Assembly: GCA_030686995.1 (NCBI GenBank)
Contig: CM060695.1
Span: 102,699,371 to 102,763,370 of the forward strand
Direction: 5' to 3'
DNA: 64,000 bases
DNA from: Artemisia argyi
Taxonomy: Eukaryota > Streptophyta > Magnoliopsida > Asterales > Asteraceae
In this document: piece by piece, positions 26,250 through 38,573 of the stretch
Layout of the letters: each line of letters opens with the position of its first letter
How positions within the stretch are numbered: position 1 is the stretch's first letter
Program-made: the position numbers and the translations under genes
The notes under the pieces: generated by a model
What the model was told of the DNA's origin: nothing
What the model saw: only the letters and a program-made list of their open reading frames with translations
The model's database searches: none

Positions 26250-28722
26250 TAACCCACGACTTTGAGTCTAGCTACAAGACTCGTAAATAAAGAAAAGCGC
26301 TTCTTGGGAGGCAACCCATGTTTTGTGTGATTTTTATTTGTTTGATTGTTATTTGCTTCCGTATGCATGTTTTATTTTTATTGTTGGTTGATCATGTTTC
26401 TCAATTAAAATGTAAAATACTTTATTATGTTGTTTGGCCTAGTCTTAACTTCAACCTAAAGGTATTTTTGCAAAAGATAAGTGTAAGGGGAAACCCCAAA
26501 TATGTTTTTAAGAAACAAACCGATCATGATTCTCCACAATATTTAATGAACATGTATATTCGTATTTGTTAGAGTCAAATGCTTGTATTGAGTCATAATG
26601 AAGTTTTGCAGGATTTTCCAGGAAGTAGGACAAAGTTTTTCCAGAAATTTTCCGGAAACTTAACATAAGAATTTCTGCAGGTCCATTCTGACGGCGTCAG
26701 GGTATTGCTCTTGACGGCGTCAGGAGTTAAAATCTGGAAATTTTACCGGTTTTGTTTTTCTAACGGAGTCTTATGGTTTTTGTGGATTATTAAGTTTTAT
26801 AATCTCCAGGAAATCTGCAAACTTCATTCCACAAGCATTATATCTTACTTTGCTTTCTAGGATTTAGTAACTTATATAGGATGCCGCCGATTTTACGCGA
26901 GGTTGCCTTGTCTATTGTTGTCAGGATTTACAGGTTATTTGTGCAAGAAGATGATTTATATTCTGGAAGGGAAGCTTTGATTGTTCGTTTTCTTGGAGGA
27001 AGATTTAACCTGGCCAACCTATAATCCATACCGAGCGAATCAGGGGAGTATTTGATTTCATTCTCTTTACTTTTTAACTTTTACATTCTTTACTTGAACA
27101 TTGGGGACAATGTTCATCTTAAGTGTAAGGGGAGGGTAAAAAGATGATACCTTACATATGCACTTTCGCTTGAGTTTGTTTTGTTTGATAGTAGATGAGT
27201 AATAAAACTATGAGAAATACTTGTTAGTGTAATTTTAGCGCCAAATTTAAAATTTTTTACAACATTTAGGAGTGAAACTTTAGCCATAGCAAGCGTCTCA
27301 TGGATAGGAGGTTGTATGACTAGCACATAACCGTATATTCAGAAAAATTTTCCACCCAAAAGTGTGAGGTTCGCCTTTAGTTTTGATAGGAAAAGCATTT
27401 ATTATTGGTGCTTATGAGTGTACCGGTAGCATTTAGATTCTAGAACTTGCGTTAGTGATGCATCCCGAGACCGCTAGTGAGACTACATTCGTGTGGTAGG
27501 ATTTACTACATGATAAGAGGCATTAGGATCACCCTTGTGTTAAACCCGTATTATAATTACTTGACCATTTAAGTCATATTACTTGGCTAGTTAAGTCAAA
27601 TAATTTTTCCCACACCCTTAGCGTTGTACTCATTTTTAGTACACGATACCCCTAGTACACCCCTCCGAGCCTATCTTTTCGTTTCTAACTTTAAGCATTT
27701 TACTTAAAGGAAGAATTTGTTACACCCCACTTAGATGTACACCCAAATCGCCTTAGCCTTCCGTGTATGCGCTCATTTTTAGTGCATTATTGTTATTTGT
27801 TAAACCCTAAGTTAACTTTCTAATTGATTACATGGTTGCTAAGTCGAGTCATATCCTTGTACATATTGTTTTGGGACGATTGGGACTCATGGGTGAGTAC
27901 TTATTTTATGGAGTAATGGGGAAGAACATCACTTATTACCCCCATACATACGTTAATCTTAAAAGTGCTCCAAGTGTTTTGATTTTCTTAATTCGAGTCA
28001 TTAGATTAGTTAATTGTAAAGTATGTAAAGATTCAAGTGTAAGGGGATTGCTCAAACCCCTATGATGTATTATTTTGGATGGTAGGGTAAGAGTGTACGC
28101 AAAAAAAAATAAAAATAAATAAAAATAAAAAAATAAAAAAAAAGAAAAAAAGAAAAAAAAAATAGAAAAGAAAAAAAGAAAAAAACATACGGACTACCAT
28201 CCCGTTTTCATTCTATGTTTATTTTATGTTTTTGTTATTTTTCATTTATTAGCTTAAGTCGAGTCTAGTCTTGGCTTAGTAACGCCATCTTGTACATGTA
28301 ATTAACCGAGATTGTTAACTCGCCACCAGTAAAACTTCCTTTATCCAACAAAACCGTGTAATTCATATCCCTACACCTAACGTTATAACCCTTTAAAAGA
28401 CCTCTTTGATAGTTTATCCTAGGTGCTTACGCCATGTGGTGGAGGTTTGATCCTTTCCCAAGCGTATGGTAATCTATTTTGCTATGACAGGTACTGAGAG
28501 ATATCTTCCATTTCCATAATGTTATATTACTCTATTACACCCGAGAGATGTGAGTATCTAAACACTATTTGTGAGGTGCTTGTGTATGACCTCCGTGCTT
28601 GTCTATTGGTCTTTAGTGGAACGATTGTTTGTTGTAATTACTTTTATATTAGTGTTAAATGACCCCTAACTTGTCTTTTGAGTAGAATAAAAACTCATTT
28701 GCTTGAGGACAAGCAAATCTCA
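26250..28722 (+). other. G2 3' untranslated region
   Basis: No coding domain over 2.5 kb. It has the GGGAGGCAACCCA block (about 26308-26320), two more TGACGGCGTCA motifs (26689-26699 and 26712-26722), repeated AGTGTAAGGGG blocks near 26480, 27122 and 28037, and an A-rich stretch at 28098-28187. Short ORFs here have no family features. Confidence 0.65.
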
Positions 28723-28736
28723 AGTGTAAGGGTATA
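28723..28736 (+). other. Polypurine tract region of G2
   Basis: AGTGTAAGGGTATA directly precedes the 3' LTR. The same AGTGTAAGGG core occurs three more times upstream. Confidence 0.6.
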
Positions 28737-30129
28737 TGATGAGGCGAAAAATGATCCGTTTTTAGGGGGTCATTTAAGCCCGAATCCGACTTTATTTGAT
28801 CAAATATTGCCCTAAATCGTTCCTTTTGTGATTTTAGGTGTTTGGAGAGTGAATTCTGGAAAAGAAGCTATTTTTGACGTTTTTGGAGCATAAAAGTGAA
28901 GAAAACGGCTAAGTACCAAATTTCCATGCTGAAAATACAAGGTGACGGCGTCAAGACCACCATCTTGACGGCGTCAGACATGAGGAATTAAACACCGAAG
29001 GTGGTGACGGCGTCAGAAGGATTCGTGACGGCGTCAAAGTGGCAAAATTAATATACCGTGGGTGGTGACGGCGTCACATAGGCCGTCATAAGTGGATCAA
29101 GGCCGTCCGAGGAAGTATATGGCGGCGAGGTGACGGCGTCACAAGTAACTCTTGACGCCGTCAGACTGTTTTTCCTATATATAGTTTTCTAGTTTTTTCA
29201 TTAAAAAGAGAGAAGTTTTGGTGAAACCCTAAAGACGATTTTGGTGCCTCTTTTACAGGTTTTTCAAGGGTTCCAAACCCTTGAGACCTTGCATTGTAAT
29301 TGAGATAAGTGTGCTTTCAATTCAATCAATATGTCTATGTGTTGGTTGTTTATATCTTGTTCTTGTCTCAATTCCATTATGCTAGGCTAGATCTCTTTTG
29401 TGTTTCCTTAGATCTAATGAAACCTAGATGTTGATTATGTGTTGATTACTTGTCTATTCTTGTTTTGAATGAATGATTTATTTGTTAGGCTTAAGAAAAC
29501 TGGCAGATCTCCAAATGGTAACATGCTTGAACGTCTTAAGAAACATGAACCGAGGCGTACTAGGTCTTTATTGGTTGTATTTAATGCATGAGCCACTGTT
29601 TACAATCCCTATAGTTGTGCTGGGTCATGGTGCAGGAGGAGATAAGAGCTCATAGAGTTGGGGAGTTATGTATGCCACCCCACGAATGGTATTAAGGAAT
29701 ACAATCCGCCATTCATACAAGTGTAACAAGTAATTAACATGTAAAAGATATCTAGGGAGTAGTGAAGTCTAAGTAAACACAATTTCTCCAATTACTGCTC
29801 ACAACTTTAGTATAATTAGTTTAATTTCATTTTCATTATTTTAATAGCTTTGGGTTAGTTGAATAGCAACTAATTCCGCCCACTCTTCCAAAACCCGAGA
29901 TTTTACTTGCTTTCATAAAAATATAAAAATACAAAAATAATCATCTTTCACCTCTAGAACTATTAATTAGGTTTTCTAATCCTAGCGACACTATTCCTAA
30001 GCTGAACGATCAATCCCCCGGTACTTGTCACTATACTATACTACAACGATCAGGTACACTGCCTGGTGGGGGTTGTAAGCTTCTCGAGATCCCTCGAGAG
30101 GTAAAGCAAGGTGCGATTCCCACGCATCA
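28737..30129 (+). repeat. 3' LTR of G2
   Basis: This 1393-bp partner of 21771-23163 carries all seven TGACGGCGTCA-type motifs intact (28943-29163) and a TATA box at 29175-29184. TSD ATACA follows. Confidence 0.95.
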
Positions 30130-30134
30130 ATACA

Positions 30135-31740
30135 TAAATAACATCACATGATACATCTAATAGAGATCATAATCACATTATACATGTTTTTGAAATTACA
30201 AAGTTACAATGTTCTCGAAATAATACATAAAGTCAATTTTATCGCAAACAACTAACAAAGGCATGATCTCGAAAAGTTAAACACAGCATGATTTCGAAAA
30301 AGCAGTCGAAGGATAAATTTTTTCGCAAACATACATTGTGAAGATTTTTGAAAACATATCAGGATGTGTTTTCAATAAGTAGTTTATCGAGAACAGACCC
30401 TTTGACATATTTTCGAAAAACATTCATAATGAGAGATTGTGAAAAGGTTGTCTTTGGACGTGATTTCAAAAGGATGGCCATAGATGAAAAATTTCGCAAT
30501 CACATATAATAAGTGTTCTCGAAAAAATTTCAAAGTGTAACTTTCGAGAAAAGTACAAAGCTTTGAGATGTTTTCGAAAACTCTTGATAGATGTGTTTTC
30601 GAAAAATATCACTAGAGCTGGTGTTTGCGAAAAGAGGTTTTCAAAAAAATTCTCGAAGTCAGGCCAACGTACGTTTTTGTGAGAATCAAAGTGATCCAAC
30701 TGATGAAACCTGTTGCAAATGATAATATGCAGCGATGTGAGACATAGTATTATCATGTAAACTATAGTTTCGAAACAAGGCAAGAACATGATTTCGAAAA
30801 AATCATAAGAACATGCAACTTCTTATCATAACTAAGTATAGTGAGTCATAAATCATGCACATGAACCAGTTAGGCAAAAGTAATAAGCCATATGAACATG
30901 TAATCGAGAAAAACCCATCATGAACAAAACCCTAGTAATCGAGTATGAGACAAACATGTATGAAATCACGATTAAAGTGATGCAAGATGTCATATTCACA
31001 TAAAACATCATATCCCAACAACAAAATCAATAAAACAAACAACAAATCAATAAAACCCAAATCGATACTAAACCCTAGATTTCAAATTTTGCACAAACAT
31101 GATAGAAAGCATGATTAAATGATATAGGTGAGTTAGAAACGTGTAATGTAACAAAACCTCTATCAAAATTTAACACCTTACACACGTTTTGAAAATTTTC
31201 GAAATACTATAAACCCTAGGTTTTCAAATCAAAAAATCAAGATATCTAACCATTAGTTTTACGATTAAACGAAAACCATTGTTAGAAATCGTCTAAAGAT
31301 CACGTAGTAACTTACGGTTTGAAGATTGGTAGCTTGGATTTCTTGTTTGAATAAGAGCCGTGGATTTGAAAGGGTTTATGTAAATGTGATATTTGAAAAC
31401 AATAAGAAAAAACGGGTATGTGATTGTTTTTGGTGTTTTGTTAATGAAAGTTTGCCATTTTGACACCTTTAGTCCCTTAACTACAAGTTTTTGCAATATA
31501 AATCCAAAAGTTATATACAAGTAAATGACTAATGGCAATATTATGAAAATATGCTCCTTATGACATCGTTATGAGAAAAGAAAACATGATATAAGATATC
31601 CAATAACGTCCTGAAACAATGCATCTAAAGAAAACGTGCAAGTATACCGTTTTGAAAATGTGAGAAAATGTGAGCGTGTCTCCCCCTCAACACTTGTAAA
31701 ATAACAAGGTGTTGAAAGGAAGCGATATACTTGCGTGTTG

Positions 31741-31786
<46 letters not shown>

Positions 31787-31813
31787 AATAGAGAAAATCT
31801 TTTTGTGTTTTTG

Positions 31814-31859
<46 letters not shown>

Positions 31860-31915
31860 ATGAGAAAACAAAATATTATGTTACAAAGATAGTTAAGTTT
31901 TTGATGTTTGACATT
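30135..31915 (-). other. S spacer between pol and ORF3
   Basis: Non-coding. The first 800 bp is dense in TTTCGAAA / CTCGAAAA motifs, which are also dense in the S 5' leader. A hairpin (arms 31687-31697 and 31704-31715) sits beside a GGGGGAG motif at 31680-31687. Two 39-base T tracts (A tracts on the sense strand) lie at 31743-31781 and 31817-31855, just after the pol stop. Confidence 0.65.
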
Positions 31916-32977
31916 TTACTTTTGTTTTAGAAACTTTGCCAGATCCTCTGGTGTCAAACATCGCATACCAATTTGGTGAACCAAACTAGCAAACCTTGAT
32001 GGAGCTAAGGCTTTAGTAAGTAAGTCCGCCAATTGGTACTCAGTGCCCACAAAATATAATTCAACTGTACCCTTCTCGACATGCTCCTTGATGAAATTAT
32101 ATCGGAGATCAATGTGTTTGGATTTGCAGTGATGGACTGTGTTGCAAGAGATTGCAGTTGCACTTTTGGAATCATAGTAGATCGGAATCTTATTGAATAG
32201 GTAGCCATAGTCTTTAAGTTGTGATCTCATCCAAATGACTTGAGCACAACAAGCAGACATAGCTACGTATTCAGATTCTGTTGATGACAGTGAAGTGCAG
32301 TCCTGCTTCTTTGATTGCCAAGACACAAGTTTATCTCCAAGAAACTGTAAGCCACCTGATGTACTTTTTTGCATGTCTAAGCATCCTGCATGGTCAGCAT
32401 CTGAAAAAGCTATTAGTTCAAAACCAGAATCCTTTGGATACCAGATCCCCAAATGGATGGTTCCCTTTATGTATCGAAGGATTCTTTTTACCTCATTGAG
32501 GTGTTTCTCAGTTGGTTTAGACTGATATCGAGAACATATATAGACAGCAAATACAATGTCAGGTCTACTAGATGTGACATACATGAGGGACCCAATAATA
32601 CTTCGGTATTTGGTAGGGTCAACAGGAGTCCCATGTATATCAGCATCTAGTTTTGTGGAATTGGCCATATGTGTATTCATTGTATCACAGCTTTGCATTC
32701 CATGTTTCTTTAAAATCTCAAGAGCATATTTGGACTGATTTAGAAAAATTCCACGGGGTGATTGATAAACTTGTAGTCCTAGAAAGAACGTAAGTTCACC
32801 CATTATGGACATTTCGAAATTATCTGTCATTAAATTTGCAAAATCCATTGAGTAATTTTTATTGGTTGAAGCAAAAATAATGTCATCGACATAAATTTGA
32901 ATGATTAATAAGTCCATCCCGTATGTTTTTGTAAACAGTGTTGGATCCACCGAGCCTAGAGTAAAATCATTAGCCAA
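31916..32977 (-). pseudogene. Element S pol, 3' part: RT C-terminus and RNase H
   Basis: This frame continues RT after a frameshift near 32.98 kb. It has the copia catalytic box YVDDIIF near residue 31, then the connection region GELTFFLGLQVYQS. The RNase H domain contains AFSDADHAG, SWQSKKQ and SSTESEYVA, and the C-terminal part has LADLLTKAL. The enzyme copies element RNA into DNA and removes the RNA template; the key Asp residues are visible. It ends at TAA/TAG 31916, followed within 60 bp by A tracts on the sense strand. Confidence 0.93.
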
Positions 32978-35523
32978 CAGGAATTTAGAAAGCTTATCAT
33001 ACCACGCCCTGGGGCTTGCTTGAGACCGTAGAGAGACTTCTTAAGCTTGTAGACATGATTGGGATGTTCTGGATCAACGAATCCTTCAGGTTGACTGACA
33101 TAAACCACTTCACAGAGTTGACCGTTCAGAAAAGCCGTTTTCACGTCCATTTGGTAAACAATCATATTCCGATGAGCAGCAAATGCTAAGAAGATCCGTA
33201 CAGCTTCAAGTCTAGCTACTGGAGCAAATGATTCTTCAAAATTGATTCCTTCTTCTTGAGAGTATCCTTTTGCTACCAAGCATGATTTGTTGCGTATGAC
33301 AGTGCCTTCTGCATCCAGTTTGTTTTTCCAGATCCATTTTAATCCAATGACAATGATTCCTTCTGGTTTTTCAACCATTTCCCAGACTTCTAATCTTTGA
33401 AAGGATTCGAATTCTTCTTGCATAGACTCAATCCAGTTTTCATAAGTCATAGCTTCTTTGACGTTTTTAGGCACTGTTTCACAAACTATGAGTGCATAAA
33501 TGCAAGTTTCACCGTCTGTGTGAAGGCGTTGTCTTGTCATAATTGGTGCATCTGGATGGCCAATAATTTGAACTAAGGGGTGATCTCTAGTCCATTTGTG
33601 TGTCGAAGGATGAAGTTGATAAGTATCTCGCAAGTGAGCAGGACCCAAATTGCATGTAGATGACTCAGCAATGTCGGGGACAGGTTGAGCATTTGCAAAT
33701 GGGTTAATGAATAGTTCTAGGTCATGCTCTGCGGGTTGTGGAACTGATAAAGGTATGGAGTCTCCAACTGATTGTCGTGAGTTGGACCCAGTTTGTTCTG
33801 TTGTTGTAGGTGATATGACTGGAGGACCGTCTCTTCCAACAGTAGTTGTTGTTTGTTGAGGTGTATCAGGTACTTGATGTTGATCAACATGTGCAGTGGA
33901 ATTTGGTGTGGCCTCAGATGGACGGTTAACAAGCGTATCATCAAACAATGGAGCAAACAAGGTTTCCACTTCTTTACAGGAAAGTGATAACGGTTCAGCC
34001 GAAGATACCGGAAAGTTTAGACGGTTGGTTGCGGGTCCTAAGTTGTTATGCTCAGAAGCCATTTGAGTGAGTTCATCGAAATTAGCATGAATAGTTTCTT
34101 GAATTTCTCTGGTGCGACGATTCCATATGTGAAAGCCTTTTGAATTTTCACAGTATCCAATGAATATACCAATGTCAGCCTTTGCTTTAAGTTTACCTAG
34201 ATCATCACGATCATTTACTGGATAACATAGAGCTCCAAATACATGAAAGTAACTGATGTTTGGTTTTCTTTTGTAAACAATTTGATATGGGGTTTTGTGA
34301 TGACGTTTTGTGATCATACAACGGTTTTGAGTGTAATATGCGGTTGAGACAGCTTCCGCCCATAAGTAATCTGGTAATTGAGCATTGATTAACATCGTTC
34401 GAGCAGCTTCCACTAATGTTCTGTTGCGTCTTTCGACTAATCCATTCTGTTCGGGTGTTCGTGGAATGGATGTTTGATGTTCAATTCCCACTTTCTCAAA
34501 ATATGACCATAGAGTCTGATTCTTAAATTCTGTGCCATTGTCAGTTCTAACAATTCTAACTGTGTTGCGTAGCTGAACTTTTATTTTGGTGAGAAAGGTA
34601 ATGATCATTTGAGGAGCTTGATCTTTACTTCGAAGAAAATAAACCCAAGTCCAGCGAGGGTAATCATCAACAATTACTAAAATGTAGCGTTTACCGTTGA
34701 TCATTTGAACACGCATCGGACCACACAAATCCATATGAAGTAGTTGTAAAACACGATTAGTACTGTGTTCAGGTTTTGAGGGAAAATGAGCACGGGTACT
34801 TTTTCCTTGTTCACAGGCTGGACATAGGTGATCTTTGGCATAGCAGAATCTTGGAAAGCCTTCAACTAATTTGTGACGAGCGAGATCAGTCATCGTTTTG
34901 AAATTCAAGTGAGAAAGGCGTTTGTGCCATAACCATGATTTAGTTGTTTCAGCTTTGGATAGAAGATAAATAGGAGATGAAGCGATCATGTCAGGCATTG
35001 AAATTGTGTAAAGGTTAGTGCCACGTTTGCCTGACATCAAATCATTTCCTTGTAGATCACGAACAAAACAAGTTTTTTCTCGAAATTCTACTTCTAAATC
35101 CCCATAACAAAATTGACCGACTGAAAAGAGGTTGTGACCCAAGCCTTCAACATAATATACTCTGCTAATTTCAATATTCCCATTCACATAGTCTCCGTAA
35201 TCCTTGATTAAAGCGTATTGATCATTCCCGAATCTGACAGTTCCAATAAACTTTGAGACAAAGTTAGTTAACAGTTTGAGATTGCCTGTCATATGTCGGG
35301 TGCAACCGCTATCAACAATCCAGAGAACGATCTGAACCACCTGCATCAGAAATGGACGACAGAGATGGAACAGAAGTAAGGGTGGAACCCGAAGAAATAG
35401 TGGGTTCCTGTTGGTTAGAAACACAAGTATTGAACAGTTTAGGAATCCATTTAAAATTTGGTTTGTATTGTAACCAACGTTGCCAATTCCAACTAGTTTT
35501 TGCTTTGTTTTTGGTAAATGCAC
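32956..35523 (-). pseudogene. Element S pol, 5' part: protease, integrase and RT N-terminus
   Basis: From about 35330 the frame shows in order the protease active site ([12 protein letters not shown]), a gag-pre-integrase zinc region ([18 protein letters not shown]), the integrase catalytic residues ([30 protein letters not shown]), a long S/P/T linker, and RT motifs ([39 protein letters not shown]). All three integrase acidic residues appear intact. The upstream part of this frame (35523-35330) is out of phase with the coiled-coil ORF, and a second frameshift after LKQAP separates it from the YVDD part. With those breaks it cannot yield one polyprotein. Confidence 0.93.
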
Positions 35524-37705
35524 TAGCTTTTGGCGTGTTCCTAGAATTGTTGATTTCTGTTCTTGGGTTGACTACAACATCATTTGAAATGGTAGTTGGC
35601 GTTTTTCCTAAGGTAGACTTAGAGGCATTATTGGGCCTAGAAGGAAAGCCTGATCTACGTTTCTTTTTATGATGTAAGAGATTATTAGCTACACATTTAG
35701 TATGATCACCAGATAACACACTTTGACGACAAAACACACAAGATGCATTAATATTCAAAACATTTGAAGGTTCAGCATCCATTACATTAAGATTTTGATT
35801 ACAATTTTCTAGATTAGAATCTAAATTAGATGCAACATGAGTTTTATTCAGGTTTCTAAGGTGAGCTTCTACTTCTTGCACTTCTAGTGTTCCTCTTCTA
35901 CATTGCCAGAGCCAAGTCTTTTTAGTCTTCTTAACGTTTTTTGGCTTTGGGCTGCTAACGCTCTTAGGGGAAACTAGTCCTGTAGAAGTGGAGGAATTAA
36001 CATTAGAACTCGTAGCATAATTACCCTTATCTGTTTTGTGTATTTGAAACATTCCTGGTGCTATCACAGTAGTGTCAACAAACTTTCCTTTTTGAAGTAG
36101 CTTAATTTTCTCTTTCAAATCAATGATGATGTGATTTTTGTCCTGAATATCAGACTCAAGTAAACCATTGCAATAACGAATGTCATCGCGGTTTTGTTGC
36201 CATTCAACGTTTTCAATTTTTAATTCCGCAATTTCTTTTTCATATTGAAGACATTTGTTTTTGAAAAAAGCATTTTTACTTTGTAGTTGCAATCTGGTTT
36301 CAAGACTTTGAGCTTGACACCATTCAAGCCTTTGTTTGAGTTGACAAATTTCGTTTGAAAGTTTGTTTTTCACATCATCACTATTTTGACGCAAAGTTTC
36401 ATATTTATGTTTCAATGATTCAGCTTTAGATTTCAGCAAATCAATACCAGCACAGTAATTTTCAAATACCGTAGCATTGCTGGAATAATAGAGATCATTC
36501 ATGATGAGAGTATGAATATCAGCTGTGAGAAGTTGTTCCAAGAGTCGATCAGAATCCGTTTTCAAAAATCGGTTTTTGCGTTGTTGAACCAAAATTGCAT
36601 TTTTATTAAGAGCGAAAATATTTTGCATATCTTTAACTTCTTTGTCGAGTTCCTGTTCCCAACGAGTAGCACAATAACGCAAATTTTGAACTAAAGGCAG
36701 AAATTGTTTTTGAAAAATGTCTCGCTTTTTGCGCTCGTAAGCTGATTGAAAAGTAGCAATTTTTATTTCCGAATGATGTGCAATTACGTTTTCTAAGTTT
36801 TTGATGCCTTTCATGAAAGTTTGAAAATAGTCTAAAACTTTACAACATGTTGGTAATGGTGTCACAGTACCAGAAGATGGTAATGGACCATTTACTTGTG
36901 CCACGGGTTTGACAAGAGCCCCCTTGGAAGATGAAACATAAGACTCAGTAACATACCATGATTTCTTAGGTATTTCTTTTGATGTAACAAAAGATTTTGA
37001 AATGTGAGGAACTTTTGAGTAATCATATGGTTTGCAATATTCAACTTGACTCATTTTTGATCGACTCTTTTCTTCAAGTTCGTATTCTTCCTCAGTATTA
37101 TGTACAATAACACGCACAACATTATTATCCATCAATTGGTCAATATTGTAAAGCTTTGGAATTGTTTTGAATGCAGTGTGAAGAAAAGTGGATCTGTAAT
37201 CGCCAATGGAAAAACCTTTATCGTGTCTTGGTTTTAAAGTAAACTTTTGAATTGTCGTTACAGATTCTCCATGTTTATAAACGATATTTTGTAAAGCTTT
37301 AATTTGACGTTCGAGAGTGATATTTTCTTCAATTAAAGAATTTTCTTTATCTCGTTTTTGCACTTTATGTTCATAAAATTCATGTTTGCAAGTTGTCACC
37401 CCTGTTTGTGTTTTTGAAAGTTCCTTTTGAAGTTGTACAACTTGTTTTTGAAGATCATGTTTGTCATTTTCCAGTTTGGAAACCAATTTACCGTTTGACT
37501 CAATTATGTCATATATTTGCTTTTGAAGATTTTGTTCTTTGACATACGATTCCTGAAATGACTTTTCAAAGAACTTTTCACGGTGAACTGCATTTTGAAA
37601 ATGTGAAAGTTGTATTTTATAACGTTCAATGTCCTTTTTCAAAATGGCATTAGTTTCGTTAAAAACTATATTTTCCACGTCCTTTACTTGAAGTTGGTTG
37701 GCCAT
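35312..37705 (-). pseudogene. Element S gag extension: long coiled coil and Cys-rich finger
   Basis: A 797-codon frame lies between the zinc knuckle and the protease. Most of it is predicted coiled coil (LENDKHDLQKQVVQLQKEL; LSNEICQLKQRLEWCQAQ; YEKEIAELKIENVEW). A VIAPGMFQIHK segment follows and then a CX2C...H...C finger (CVFCRQSVLSGDHTKC). The ATG at 37705 is internal: the same frame continues upstream through a TAA at 37835 into the 38419 ORF, so this is the C-terminal half of a large Sirevirus Gag, probably an assembly or interaction domain. It runs out of frame at about 35330 just before the protease. Confidence 0.82.
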
Positions 37706-37834
37706 GACAGTATAGTTGGGATCTGGATCAGAAGAAGGTTCATGTTGTTCAATATGGTTATTTTTGTCTTCCTCAATACGATCATCAAATGAAACGACAG
37801 TGTCATCATCAAATATAACAACTGTGTCTAATTG

Positions 37835-38552
37835 TTAATCCTCTTGAGAAGATAAAAATGGTTCAGTTGGAACAACTTGCACCGGATCTGATTCAGAAGC
37901 AGAGGGTGATGCATTAAATACTATGGAGCGTGAGGTAAGGTCATGTACCTGAGACAAACCATCAATGGTGAACACTGGGCCTGAATCATTCAACTGATGT
38001 TCCTGCATGTTGGCCATAAGCATCACAGCTGCATTGGCTTCAAGATCTTCCATATCATCATCACAGCTGCAATGCCTGCTTGTGAAACTGACTGCCGTGG
38101 GTTCTCGGTTTTGGACATGCTGTTGCAATGTGACCTTTTTCGTTGCAGTTGTAGCACCATATCGCATTCCCAGATTCTGTTTTGCCATTTGCCACATTGT
38201 CATTTCTTCTCTGAGGAGCACCTGAATTGTCTCTGAATCCCCCACTATTGTTGAATCTTTGTCCATACCCAGAATTTCCTGAATACCCTCCTGAACCTGA
38301 ACGTCCAGTATTACGGTTCTGAATCTCAACCCGATCATCTTGAATGACAGCTTGATTCCTTGTATTTGATGAAGAACGAAGACGGTTGTTAGTCTTTTTT
38401 GAGAATTTGCTGAAAGCACGAGCTATAAGAGCAAGTCCTTGATTCAATGTATTGACGTCTTCATCATCATCTTCTACCTGATTAGAATAGTACATGCTAT
38501 CATGGTTGTCATATAGAGCAAGTTGAGGAGAAGCCTGTTCATAAGGGACCAT
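37835..38552 (-). pseudogene. Element S gag, nucleocapsid region
   Basis: In the gag frame (38552-38061) a G/N/R-rich segment precedes the zinc knuckle CYNCNEKGHIATAC. A frameshift near 38.1 kb moves the continuation (DDDMEDLEANAAVMLMANMQ) into the frame 38419-37835. TAA at 37835 then interrupts before the coiled-coil region. The knuckle would bind and package element RNA. Confidence 0.85.
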
Positions 38553-38573
38553 TTTATGTGAGGTTGCAGGTTG

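Larger units (their letters stand above)
21771..30129 (+). mobile_element. Element G2: gag-only Ty3/gypsy retrotransposon (TR-GAG-like)
   Basis: Identical-length LTRs (1393 bp), TSD ATACA (21766-21770 and 30130-30134), a tRNA-Asp-type PBS, an open gag-protease ORF and a PPT-like end are present. RT, RNase H and integrase are absent. The GGGAGGCAACCCA block after the ORF (about 26308) is typical of plant Athila/Tat-like elements downstream of coding sequence. The LTRs differ by about 1% by eye, making this one of the youngest insertions here. It depends on enzymes supplied by another element. Confidence 0.93.

Noticed and set aside
31743..31855. T tracts as transcription terminators
   Set aside because: Plant Pol II does not terminate at T tracts, and a Pol III transcript with A and B boxes is not seen nearby.
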